A DNA stretch of 5,254 bases from Candidatus Poribacteria bacterium. Lineage in GTDB: Bacteria > Poribacteria > WGA-4E > WGA-3G. The stretch spans positions 1-5,254 of the forward strand of contig JAPPMR010000921.1 in assembly GCA_028818995.1 (NCBI GenBank). Reading direction: 5' to 3'. The notes below the pieces were generated by a model. That model saw nothing but the letters and a program-made list of their open reading frames with translations, did not search any database and was not told the DNA's origin. Position 1 is the first letter of the stretch. Each line of letters begins with the position of its first letter. This document shows positions 1-5,254 of this stretch, piece after piece. The position numbers and the translations under genes were made by a program.

Positions 1-343
1 GTGTCATGCCGCTCTCCGTGTCCATCACAAATTTGCCTACGAGGCGGTCTCTGATGAAAACTGTGTCTCCAAGTTTCAGTTCCCAAAACAGTGGAGTCGT
101 TGCTCCCTCCGGTACTAATTCTACGAAAACTTCCATAAACGGTTCATGAGGTGAGGACACAATAGAATAGGGACGCTGGACAATCTTTTCGTCAACTTCA
201 AAACCGATAGTCGCATATTGCCCAGGAATAAAAGGGAGTTGCTGATCAGTTTTGAATTTAAAAGCGGCTAAATCTTCGGAAAAATCTTCTCGTTCAATGA
301 GTTCGCCTTTGCAGTATCGCGATCTGGAGCTTTTTCTTTGCAT
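1..343 (-). CDS. Ferredoxin/flavodoxin-NADP+ reductase, N-terminal part (cut by the left edge)
   Basis: This is the first 114 codons of a plant-type/bacterial FNR, a cytoplasmic FAD flavoprotein that passes electrons between NADP(H) and ferredoxin or flavodoxin. The visible part is the FAD-binding beta-barrel. It has PGQY at residues 40-43, the FAD-contacting RPYS motif at 57-60 followed by IVSSP, and then VPEG (77-80) and LKLGD (89-93), the order seen in the bacterial FprA subclass. Family members are about 250-260 residues, so the NADP-binding half with its C-terminal tail lies outside the window. The start ATG (343-341) is preceded by GAAGGA with a 7-base spacer, and a near-consensus promoter lies about 50 bases further up. 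The gene is divergent from the WD40 gene. Family assignment is secure. The physiological partner (ferredoxin or flavodoxin) and hence the symbol cannot be decided from half a protein. Confidence 0.88.
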   Translation of the reverse strand, partial: MQRKSSRSRYCKGELIEREDFSEDLAAFKFKTDQQLPFIPGQYATIGFEVDEKIVQRPYSIVSSPHEPFMEVFVELVPEGATTPLFWELKLGDTVFIRDRLVGKFVMDTESGMT

Positions 344-393
344 AATCGTTTCCTTCAAATAGAAAATAATGGAGTTCTGAATGTCTCTCATAT

Positions 394-422
394 ATTATAC
401 TTAAAACCAAAATCTTTATCAA
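394..422 (-). promoter_or_regulatory. Sigma70-type promoter for the reductase gene
   Basis: Read on the minus strand, TTGATA (422-417) is followed after exactly 17 bases by a perfect TATAAT (399-394). This matches the -35 and -10 consensus at 5/6 and 6/6 with ideal spacing. Transcription would begin near 387, giving a leader of roughly 45 bases before the reductase ATG at 343. The leader shows no obvious riboswitch or attenuator. The region is AT-rich, so a chance match is possible, but the position relative to the gene is right. Confidence 0.72.
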
Positions 423-492
423 ATATTTTTTGAACAGTGGATTATACAACATGTTTTTGGCAAAATGGCACGATGTAATGTGTAAATACCTC

Positions 493-521
493 TTGTTTTC
501 AAAGAAATAGCGTGATAAACT
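493..521 (+). promoter_or_regulatory. Weak promoter candidate for the WD40 gene
   Basis: TTGTTT (493-498), a 17-base spacer and TAAACT (516-521) form a poor sigma70-like match about 50 bases before the ATG at 572. A rival candidate is TTGGCA (457-462), an 18-base spacer and TGTAAA (481-486). Neither is close enough to consensus to choose between them. Some promoter must lie in 344-571, because the gene upstream points the other way. I saw no operator-like palindrome here. Confidence 0.22.
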
Positions 522-571
522 AAATTGAAGAACTTATATACCTAAGAAATGGATACGATTAGGGGTTAGAA

Positions 572-2611
572 ATGAAAAAGATACTACTATTGAGCATAGC
601 GCTACTGCTAACTATGGGAGCATTTTTAGTAATTTGCTCTGCTCAAGATTACACACAATGGCAGTTACCTGAAGGGACAAAAACCCGTCTTGGCAAAGGG
701 AGAATAAACGATATTGTCTTTTCTCCTGATGGTACTCAGTTTACCGTTGCAACCTCTATCGGTATATGGATTTATAGTACGGATAGCGGTAAAGAACTTT
801 CGTTGCTTACTGGGCATGAAGTAGAGGTAATGTCGGCGGTATTCTCACCTGATGGACGCACTCTTATTAGTGTTGACTCCAACGGTGAAAGCCGTAGGTG
901 GAACGCAGCTACTGGTGAACAACTATCCATTCTAACAGAGGGCAATGACATCGTTAAGAAGGTTGTTCTTTCTGCGGATGGCACGAGACTTTTCACTGTG
1001 AACCTTGATGATAGATTCCGAGTGTGGGATTTGAACGACCTTAACAGCGAACCAATACTTGTAGATGATACAGAACAAAGTGTTAATGATATTGAAATAT
1101 CACGTGATGCCCAAATAATTGCAGCTACTAAGATACCGCATTATTCGGGTTCTGATAGACCTGTAGAAAATTTCCGACTTCAGGTTTGGAATACGATGAC
1201 TCAACGGATGTTGTTCAAACTATATGGGGAAGAACCTCATATCAATACACTCAAATTTTCATCAGATGGAAAAACATTGGTAACTGCAGAAAATAACGGA
1301 GAAATCAAGTTTTGGAATGTGGACACAGGCGCAAATTGGCTTACCATCAAAAAGAATAAAAAAGTAATTCGAACTTTAGTGTTTATTCCGCATAAGAAGC
1401 TGCTTGCTACTGCTGATATAGATAATACAATACGATTTTGGGATATTGCCTCTGATGAAGGACAACCGTCACAAAGCCAAGTTTTCAAAGAACTCAAAGA
1501 GAATATTTCTACAATGATATTTTCACCAGATGAAAAAACACTTCTTACATCAACTCAAAATGGCACGATACAAGGTTGGGATATAGAGACTGGTAGTCAG
1601 CGCTTTAAGATAACAGGACATGTCGGGGAAATTTTGCATCTGGCAATATCTGAAAATGGCAAAATCCTTACGACTGCTAATTTTCTTGCTTCCAGATGGC
1701 TTACAGACGACACGTACCTACAGCATTGGGATATAAGTACGAATGGCATGTTATCTACAGACTTTTTGGAGTTTGAAGGCGTTGAAACGATAACACCCGA
1801 TTGTAGAAATGTTATCATAAAGGATAAAGATGGTAAATTTGAGATGCTTGATATTGAAACGAAAAACACACTGTTCACAATTACAGAGATCGAAAAAGAT
1901 GCGTTAAGTGGTAAATTCGTATTCTCATTAGATGGAAAAACTGCTGCAGCAAGAGGCAAAGATTATGTCGTCCACTTGTGGCAGATTGCTAACGCCTCTC
2001 AGATTAGTAAACCTTGGAAAACACTTAAAGGACACACAAAATGGATTAAGGCAATGGCATTTTCACCTGATGGGAAAATGTTGGCAAGTGGTGAAAATAA
2101 AACAGTTCACCTCTGGAACTTAGAGACTGGTGAAATTCTTTTTTCGTTTGCACCACAGTTAAATTCTCTTGAAGATATAGCATTTTCACCCGATGGGAAA
2201 ACACTGGCAGGTGGGAGTAGAGAAGCAATCTACTTGTGGGATACTGTAACTGGAAAGGAGATCGGCGTATGCATTCCAGAGCGTATTACTACAAGTATGA
2301 CGTTAGTTTTTTCTCCAGATAGCAAAACCCTTGTGAGTGCCTGCGGTGCAAGAGTCCTCAAATTTGCAGATCATGAAGTAATGTTGCCAAGTGGTGGTTG
2401 GGTTACTGCAACCGCCAGTACAGATGACGGTGGAATATTTCAATTGTGGGATAGTCGAACGGGTGAGTTATTGTCTACACATACCGGACATACGAATCGT
2501 ATAATAGCATTTGCCTTTTCCAAAGATAGTAAGACATTTGCAACTGGAAGTCGGGATGGGACAGTTTTACTGTGGGATTGGGAGAAGATTTCTCAAGTTG
2601 GCAGTAAATAA
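572..2611 (+). CDS. Exported WD40-repeat protein, 14 blades, probably two seven-bladed beta-propellers
   Basis: A 679-residue protein of unknown function that is almost wholly WD40-like repeats. Residues 1-24 form a signal peptide: KK, a hydrophobic stretch LLLSIALLL and on to about 20, and a likely signal peptidase I site after CSA (22-24). The mature protein would be periplasmic or secreted. Fourteen blade signatures of the FSPDG type start near residues 50, 91, 133, 176, 229, 271, 317, 359, 408, 451, 497, 538, 580 and 649. Most are followed by the closing W-D/N (for example W110, W152, W206, W248, W290, W336, W386, W515, W556, W626, W668). Blade 9 has L426-D427 instead, and blade 13 carries an extra segment at about 591-620. 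Fourteen blades fit two seven-bladed propellers. No catalytic or anchoring domain is seen, so a protein-binding scaffold is the likely role (inference). AGGGG at 561-565, six bases before the ATG, supports the start. The gene is visibly more AT-rich than the minus-strand operon and appears monocistronic. Confidence 0.9.
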   Translation: MKKILLLSIALLLTMGAFLVICSAQDYTQWQLPEGTKTRLGKGRINDIVFSPDGTQFTVATSIGIWIYSTDSGKELSLLTGHEVEVMSAVFSPDGRTLISVDSNGESRRWNAATGEQLSILTEGNDIVKKVVLSADGTRLFTVNLDDRFRVWDLNDLNSEPILVDDTEQSVNDIEISRDAQIIAATKIPHYSGSDRPVENFRLQVWNTMTQRMLFKLYGEEPHINTLKFSSDGKTLVTAENNGEIKFWNVDTGANWLTIKKNKKVIRTLVFIPHKKLLATADIDNTIRFWDIASDEGQPSQSQVFKELKENISTMIFSPDEKTLLTSTQNGTIQGWDIETGSQRFKITGHVGEILHLAISENGKILTTANFLASRWLTDDTYLQHWDISTNGMLSTDFLEFEGVETITPDCRNVIIKDKDGKFEMLDIETKNTLFTITEIEKDALSGKFVFSLDGKTAAARGKDYVVHLWQIANASQISKPWKTLKGHTKWIKAMAFSPDGKMLASGENKTVHLWNLETGEILFSFAPQLNSLEDIAFSPDGKTLAGGSREAIYLWDTVTGKEIGVCIPERITTSMTLVFSPDSKTLVSACGARVLKFADHEVMLPSGGWVTATASTDDGGIFQLWDSRTGELLSTHTGHTNRIIAFAFSKDSKTFATGSRDGTVLLWDWEKISQVGSK

Positions 2612-2645
2612 GCAAACAATTTTCGCACACGGTATTTAGCTTCAA

Positions 2646-2671
2646 GTCGTGACCGGGAGGTCGCTCCTACA
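2646..2671 (-). repeat. REP-like hairpin unit, solitary copy
   Basis: A 26-base unit, oriented on the minus strand as TGTAGGAG followed by a hairpin and ending CGAC. Its stem is six pairs (2649-2654 with 2659-2664, one being G-T as read on the plus strand) around the loop GGGA. It shares its two ends and stem architecture with the two units at 2818-2843 and 2858-2883, although stem and loop bases differ. It starts 35 bases after the WD40 stop codon. No T-tract follows on the plus strand, so it is not a classical intrinsic terminator, though it may protect the mRNA 3' end (inference). Confidence 0.7.
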
Positions 2672-2695
2672 AGAAGAAACTTGATTAGAAGATTT

Positions 2696-2732
2696 AAACA
2701 AAAAGGACTAAATATCCTGATACTTGGATATT
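2696..2732 (-). terminator. Possible terminator of the minus-strand operon
   Basis: A perfect 7-bp inverted repeat, AATATCC (2711-2717) and GGATATT (2726-2732), has an 8-base loop. Read on the minus strand the hairpin is followed after a few bases by a T-rich run (TTTTTGTTT, about 2705-2697). That is the order expected for an intrinsic terminator of leftward transcription from the hydrolase gene. The stem is AT-rich and weak, and it lies about 190 bases beyond the hydrolase stop, so this is only a candidate. Confidence 0.28.
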
Positions 2733-2747
2733 CATTAAATTGATAAT

Positions 2748-2788
2748 CGCAGGGCACAGAAACCCCGCGCTATAATGAATTTATAGTG
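2748..2788. repeat. Two adjacent hairpins in the convergent intergenic region
   Basis: First hairpin: CGCAGGG (2748-2754) pairs with CCCCGCG (2763-2769), six pairs and one A-C mismatch around an 8-base loop. Second hairpin: CGCTATAA (2768-2775) pairs with TTATAGTG (2781-2788), eight pairs including one G-T around a 5-base loop. The two share bases 2768-2769, so they compete at that point. No T-tract follows either on the plus strand. They may be remnants of a larger dispersed repeat or transcript-end structures. Confidence 0.45.
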
Positions 2789-2817
2789 ACCTTTAGAATT
2801 AACAGGACATTTTGAGT

Positions 2818-2843
2818 TGTAGGAGGGAACTCCGATTCCCGAC
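2818..2843 (+). repeat. REP-like hairpin unit, left member of the inverted pair
   Basis: A plus-oriented unit starting TGTAGGA and ending CGAC. A perfect 5-bp stem GGGAA/TTCCC (2825-2829 with 2836-2840) encloses the loop CTCCGA. The GTAG near the 5' foot of the hairpin resembles the tetranucleotide that precedes the stem in known REP elements. It is separated by 14 bases from its inverted partner. Confidence 0.75.
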
Positions 2844-2857
2844 TATGAGTGAGTTTC

Positions 2858-2883
2858 GTCGCGATTCGGAGATCGCTCCTACA
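2858..2883 (-). repeat. REP-like hairpin unit, right member of the inverted pair
   Basis: A minus-oriented copy of the same unit. Its perfect 5-bp stem is GCGAT/ATCGC (2861-2865 with 2872-2876). The loop reads CTCCGA on the minus strand, identical to the left member. It differs from that member at four unit positions (9, 12, 19, 22), which form two stem base pairs, so pairing is kept in both. Confidence 0.75.
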
Positions 2884-2920
2884 GAAAATGTGTCTCTTTA
2901 ATTTCAAGGTTCACCATAAT

Positions 2921-4357
2921 TTACATCTCAGCCAACTTCTTCTGCAGCCATACCCGCATCGGTGCATGCCCAGGATCACAAACCTCAATGAAATGTCCCG
3001 GCAACGGCTGTCCAATTAATGCCTCAACATCACGCCGCCGATCTGCTACAACATCCGGGTGATCACTCGCTACATTTGTTTTTTCCTCCGGATCGTTTCG
3101 AGTGTCAAAAAGTTCATCACCCTTCTCATCTTTATAGCCTACCGACGTGCAGAAGTTCCAACGGTTATCGCGCACACTGACGCGTCCCACAGCATTGCCC
3201 GTTGTAAATCCTGCCCATCCATTGATAATACGTTCGCGAAGATACGCTTTTTCCTGCGTAACGAGTTGCCACATGTTTTCACCATCAGTCCAGCCGCATG
3301 GAATACCAAGCAGGTTTAACAGAGTCGGCATCAGATCGTGGTTTTGCACAAACGCTGAAATATCTTTGTCGTGTGGTCCTTCTGGATGCCGAATCATTAA
3401 GTTCAGCTGCGTATTGAATGGATGGAGTTTGTTCGCGCCTTTTCCGAAACTTCCGTGGTCGCGCAATTGTGTGCCGTGGTCAGACATCACCACAATAAGC
3501 GTTTCATCACGGATATTTAATGCCTCAATTTTGTCCAATAACACACCGACCCATTTATCAACGAATGTCACTTCACCAAGATAGAGTGCTTCAATTCTGT
3601 CGCGTTCTTCCTCAGTAGGTCCGCCTCCTTCACCTGCACTGCCCGGTGTGATAAAATCCTTGCCCGAATAGTCCGGCATATAGATATCTGCATAAGATTT
3701 TGGGGGATCCCACGGCTCATGCGGATCAAAACTATCCACCCATAAGAAGAACGGACCGACGGTGTGATTGTCCTGTAGCCAATCTGCTGCAGCACGGAAA
3801 ACGCGCGCGCAACTATAGTCATCCTCTGATTGACGATGACGTTGCGATAACAAATAATTAACAAGACCGGCATGTCGCTTCCAATTGATCGGTTCACGAA
3901 CATGTTTGCGGAGCAAGTCTTCAATCAACCTCGGATCACCACTGTGCCAATTGTCCGATTCTTGTCCACGAATAAAATCAAAATGTGCAAATCCACGTGA
4001 GAAATTCATTGTCGGTTTAAACATGTGATATGTATCTGCTATGAGAGCCGTTAGATAACCACGTTCTAACAGCACCTCAGCGATAGTGTCCTGCTCTGGT
4101 GGAATCTTGTGCCAACCAGGGGCGTGATGCCAATGTCCACGCCTATCAAAGTTATATTTCCACGGAAAACTCCGCATCCCTGTGAAATTGCCACGACGTA
4201 TTTGAAGTGTCGGTTGTCCTTCGCCAAATGCACGGGTGAAACGCACACTCTCCGATGCAAATGAATCAAGGTTCGGTGTTTGCACGTGGCTAAACTTTTT
4301 GCCTTCTCCGATAATGTCTGCCCGAAAAGTATCTAAACAGATACAAACAATGTTCAT
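2921..4357 (-). CDS. Sulfatase-like hydrolase of the alkaline phosphatase superfamily, threonine in the nucleophile position
   Basis: A 478-residue cytoplasmic-looking protein (no signal peptide) with the sulfatase/phosphodiesterase fold. It opens directly on strand 1 with the metal-binding LDTFRAD (D9, D14). Also visible are TPNLDSFASES (27-37), a loop histidine in DPHEPW (H213), the second metal motif SDHG (D293, H294) with K306 twelve residues later, and the C-terminal sulfatase-type ELFDTRNDPEEKTN (415-428). The active-site segment reads PTLQIRR (49-55) then TG at 59-60. Counting from R54 and T59-G60, T50 falls where sulfatases have the cysteine that becomes formylglycine. The C-x-P-x-R signature is absent. 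A phosphate or phosphonate ester is therefore a likelier substrate than a sulfate ester (inference). The ATG lies 4 bases after the pyrF stop, with GAGAGGA inside the pyrF end. Length is typical. The substrate is unknown. Confidence 0.87.
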   Translation of the reverse strand: MNIVCICLDTFRADIIGEGKKFSHVQTPNLDSFASESVRFTRAFGEGQPTLQIRRGNFTGMRSFPWKYNFDRRGHWHHAPGWHKIPPEQDTIAEVLLERGYLTALIADTYHMFKPTMNFSRGFAHFDFIRGQESDNWHSGDPRLIEDLLRKHVREPINWKRHAGLVNYLLSQRHRQSEDDYSCARVFRAAADWLQDNHTVGPFFLWVDSFDPHEPWDPPKSYADIYMPDYSGKDFITPGSAGEGGGPTEEERDRIEALYLGEVTFVDKWVGVLLDKIEALNIRDETLIVVMSDHGTQLRDHGSFGKGANKLHPFNTQLNLMIRHPEGPHDKDISAFVQNHDLMPTLLNLLGIPCGWTDGENMWQLVTQEKAYLRERIINGWAGFTTGNAVGRVSVRDNRWNFCTSVGYKDEKGDELFDTRNDPEEKTNVASDHPDVVADRRRDVEALIGQPLPGHFIEVCDPGHAPMRVWLQKKLAEM

Positions 4358-4361
4358 AATG

Positions 4362-5075
4362 TTACATTCCTCTCATTTCATCTAAAATTTTTCCGGCTGC
4401 CTCTAACGGATCTTCCGCTTCAATAATAGGTCTACCGACAACGATAAAGTCTGCTCCACGATTAATTGCCTCTGCGGGTGTTGTGATACGTCGTTGGTCT
4501 CCTGGGTCTGCCCATTTCGGTCGGATACCAGGTGTAACGATCAAAAAATTGTCACCACATGCTTTGCGTATCGGTTCAATTTCCAAAGGTGATGCGACAA
4601 CACCGTCTAATCCTGCTTCTTTTGCCTGCTTTGCAAGAAAAACCACTTGCTCAGTCAGTTGTCGCTCTGAACCAAAGTGTGTCTGAAATTCTTGCTCATC
4701 TATGCTCGTCAGAATCGTTACACCAAGTAGAATCGGTTTTCCTATTCCAACATCGTAGGCAGCATCATCCGCACTGAATCTTGCGGCTTGCATCATTTCA
4801 AATCCACCTGATGCGTGCATATTAATCATGTGCGCGCCCTGTTTTGTCATTGTGCCAACATCGCGCGCCACTGTATTCGGTATATCATGAAATTTTAGGT
4901 CGAGAAAGATTAGATGTCCTCTTGCACTAAGCCAAGGAAAAGACTCTATCCCAAGGGTACTGAATGCTTGAAAACCGATTTTAATCCACGGCATCAGTTC
5001 TATAAGCGACCCAGATAACCAGTCGATATCCTCTCCATCATCTGTATCCAATGCGACAATTAATCTATTTTTCAA
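4362..5075 (-). CDS. pyrF: Orotidine-5'-phosphate decarboxylase
   Basis: A 237-residue TIM-barrel enzyme that decarboxylates OMP to UMP, the last step of de novo pyrimidine synthesis, in the cytoplasm as a dimer. Expected residues are present: VALD (D10) and K32 near the N-terminus, the catalytic DLKFHDI motif with D59, K61 and D64, and GVTILTS (118-124). It also has TPGIRP (181-186), DQRRITTP (193-200) and the phosphate-binding VVGRPI (212-217, R215). Length matches the bacterial short-form family, and all catalytic residues are intact. The start is TTG at 5075-5073: an in-frame TGA at 5081-5079 excludes any earlier start, and GGAGA lies about 7 bases upstream. The gene begins 3 bases after the upstream coding frame ends and is followed after 4 bases by the hydrolase, so it is the middle gene of a coupled operon. 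Confidence 0.96.
   Translation of the reverse strand: MKNRLIVALDTDDGEDIDWLSGSLIELMPWIKIGFQAFSTLGIESFPWLSARGHLIFLDLKFHDIPNTVARDVGTMTKQGAHMINMHASGGFEMMQAARFSADDAAYDVGIGKPILLGVTILTSIDEQEFQTHFGSERQLTEQVVFLAKQAKEAGLDGVVASPLEIEPIRKACGDNFLIVTPGIRPKWADPGDQRRITTPAEAINRGADFIVVGRPIIEAEDPLEAAGKILDEMRGM
4368..4374 (-). promoter_or_regulatory. Ribosome binding site of the hydrolase, inside the pyrF 3' end
   Basis: GAGAGGA on the minus strand (4374-4368) lies 10 bases before the hydrolase ATG and overlaps the last codons of pyrF. The pyrF stop is between the site and the start codon, an arrangement favouring translational coupling. Confidence 0.65.
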
Positions 5076-5078
5076 ATT

Positions 5079-5254
5079 TCATTCTCCATCTGTAGGAACA
5101 TTTGAATTGTCCAAAACTTCGTCAACTATTCTCTGTGTTTCTTTATGGGCATCCTCAATTTGCGTTTGACAGTTATAAATACGCATCGCAATTTCATTGA
5201 GTTGCCCTTCAAAACATTCTATCATTCGACTCACCTCATCAGGTGATGTGCCAC
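5079..5254 (-). CDS. Small coiled-coil protein of unknown function (C-terminal part or complete short gene)
   Basis: A minus-strand frame enters open at the right edge and ends with TGA at 5081-5079, three bases before pyrF. It encodes at least 57 visible residues. Counting from the first full codon, V7, I11, F14, L18, I21, I25, C28, I32, A35, T39, I42 and V46 follow a regular 3-4 heptad spacing, and the rest is polar (Q, E, N, K, R, D). This predicts one amphipathic helix or coiled coil ending in a short polar tail. Two readings are possible: the tail of a longer gene, or a complete 48-residue gene starting at ATG 5225-5223, which has GAGGTGAG (5237-5230) just upstream. The heptad pattern beginning before that ATG slightly favours the longer frame. 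I do not recognise the family. It is very likely co-transcribed with pyrF. Confidence 0.6.
   Translation of the reverse strand, partial: GTSPDEVSRMIECFEGQLNEIAMRIYNCQTQIEDAHKETQRIVDEVLDNSNVPTDGE
5083..5087 (-). promoter_or_regulatory. Ribosome binding site that fixes the TTG start of pyrF
   Basis: GGAGA on the minus strand (5087-5083) lies 7 bases before TTG (5075-5073) and overlaps the final codons of the upstream frame. The ATG at 5082-5080 abuts this site, and reading from it gives ATG AAA TTT GAA AAA TAG, so it cannot start pyrF. Confidence 0.7.

Larger units (their letters stand above)
2778..2922. repeat. Long imperfect palindrome (MITE-like or BIME-like) around the paired REP-like units
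   Basis: The two facing 26-base units at 2818-2843 and 2858-2883 are 22/26 identical as inverted copies. The inverted similarity continues outwards. The left flank from 2778 and the reverse complement of the right flank ending at 2922 agree at about 21 of 30 aligned positions, then share CATTTT before TGTAGG, with small indels between. The whole spans about 145 bases centred near 2850. The right end overlaps the hydrolase stop codon (2923-2921). No ORF lies inside, so if mobile it would depend on an enzyme encoded elsewhere. Confidence 0.6.

Noticed and set aside
344..571. Small gene or riboswitch in the divergent intergenic region
   Set aside because: No start with a ribosome binding site and a credible frame, and no recognisable riboswitch core; the stretch is AT-rich and adequately explained by promoters.
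572..643. Lipoprotein signal in the WD40 protein (cysteine 22 after LVI)
   Set aside because: The lipobox needs Gly, Ala or Ser just before the cysteine; here it is isoleucine. A signal peptidase I site after CSA fits better.
1597..1959. A minus-strand open frame of 120 codons inside the WD40 gene
   Set aside because: It is the antisense shadow of repetitive WD40 coding sequence; the Ser/Asn/Pro-rich translation reflects reversed WD40 codons.
2646..2671. Intrinsic terminator of the WD40 gene
   Set aside because: A stable hairpin is present but it is followed by CTCCTACAAG rather than a T-tract, and the same unit recurs elsewhere in both orientations.
2646..2883. CRISPR array from the repeated TGTAGGA/TCCTACA elements
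   Set aside because: There are only three copies, in mixed orientation and with irregular spacing (14 and 146 bases), and no cas genes; the units are hairpin repeats of REP type.
3147..3584. A plus-strand open frame of 145 codons opposite the hydrolase gene
   Set aside because: It lies fully inside the well-supported hydrolase on the other strand, has no recognisable domain or ribosome binding site, and its composition mirrors the antisense of the real gene.
5062..5082. ATG at 5082-5080 on the minus strand as the pyrF start
   Set aside because: It is out of frame with pyrF and reaches TAG after five codons.

Overview
The window looks like an environmental Gram-negative-type bacterial chromosome of moderate, fairly AT-leaning composition. 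A secreted WD40 propeller protein, an arylsulfatase-like hydrolase and short dispersed hairpin repeats beginning TGTAGGA together recall sponge-associated Candidatus Poribacteria or a related PVC/FCB-like lineage. That placement is inference from gene content and repeat style, not proof. No tRNA, rRNA, CRISPR array, integrase or transposase is visible.

Layout: (1) 1-343, minus strand, the N-terminal part of a bacterial-type ferredoxin/flavodoxin-NADP+ reductase that runs off the left edge. (2) 344-571, a divergent intergenic region with a near-consensus sigma70-type promoter for the reductase and only weak promoter candidates for the gene on the other side. (3) 572-2611, plus strand, an exported protein made almost entirely of 14 WD40-like blades, probably two seven-bladed propellers. 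(4) 2612-2920, an intergenic region between convergent genes, packed with hairpins. It holds three copies of a 26-nt REP-like unit (one alone, two as an inverted pair), and the pair sits in the centre of a larger imperfect palindrome reaching the stop codon of the next gene. (5) 2921-5254, minus strand, a tightly packed operon read right to left: the end of a small coiled-coil protein of unknown function, pyrF (orotidine-5'-phosphate decarboxylase, TTG start), and an alkaline-phosphatase-superfamily hydrolase.

The operon genes are separated by only 3 and 4 bases, with each Shine-Dalgarno inside the end of the preceding gene, so translational coupling is likely. PyrF makes UMP. No biochemical link to the hydrolase is evident.

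Two observations stand out. The repeat units differ from each other by paired compensatory changes that keep a hairpin intact, next to a GTAG tetranucleotide as in REP elements. The sulfatase-like protein has threonine exactly where sulfatases carry the formylglycine cysteine, so it is probably not a classical sulfatase. I found no convincing new multi-gene system.
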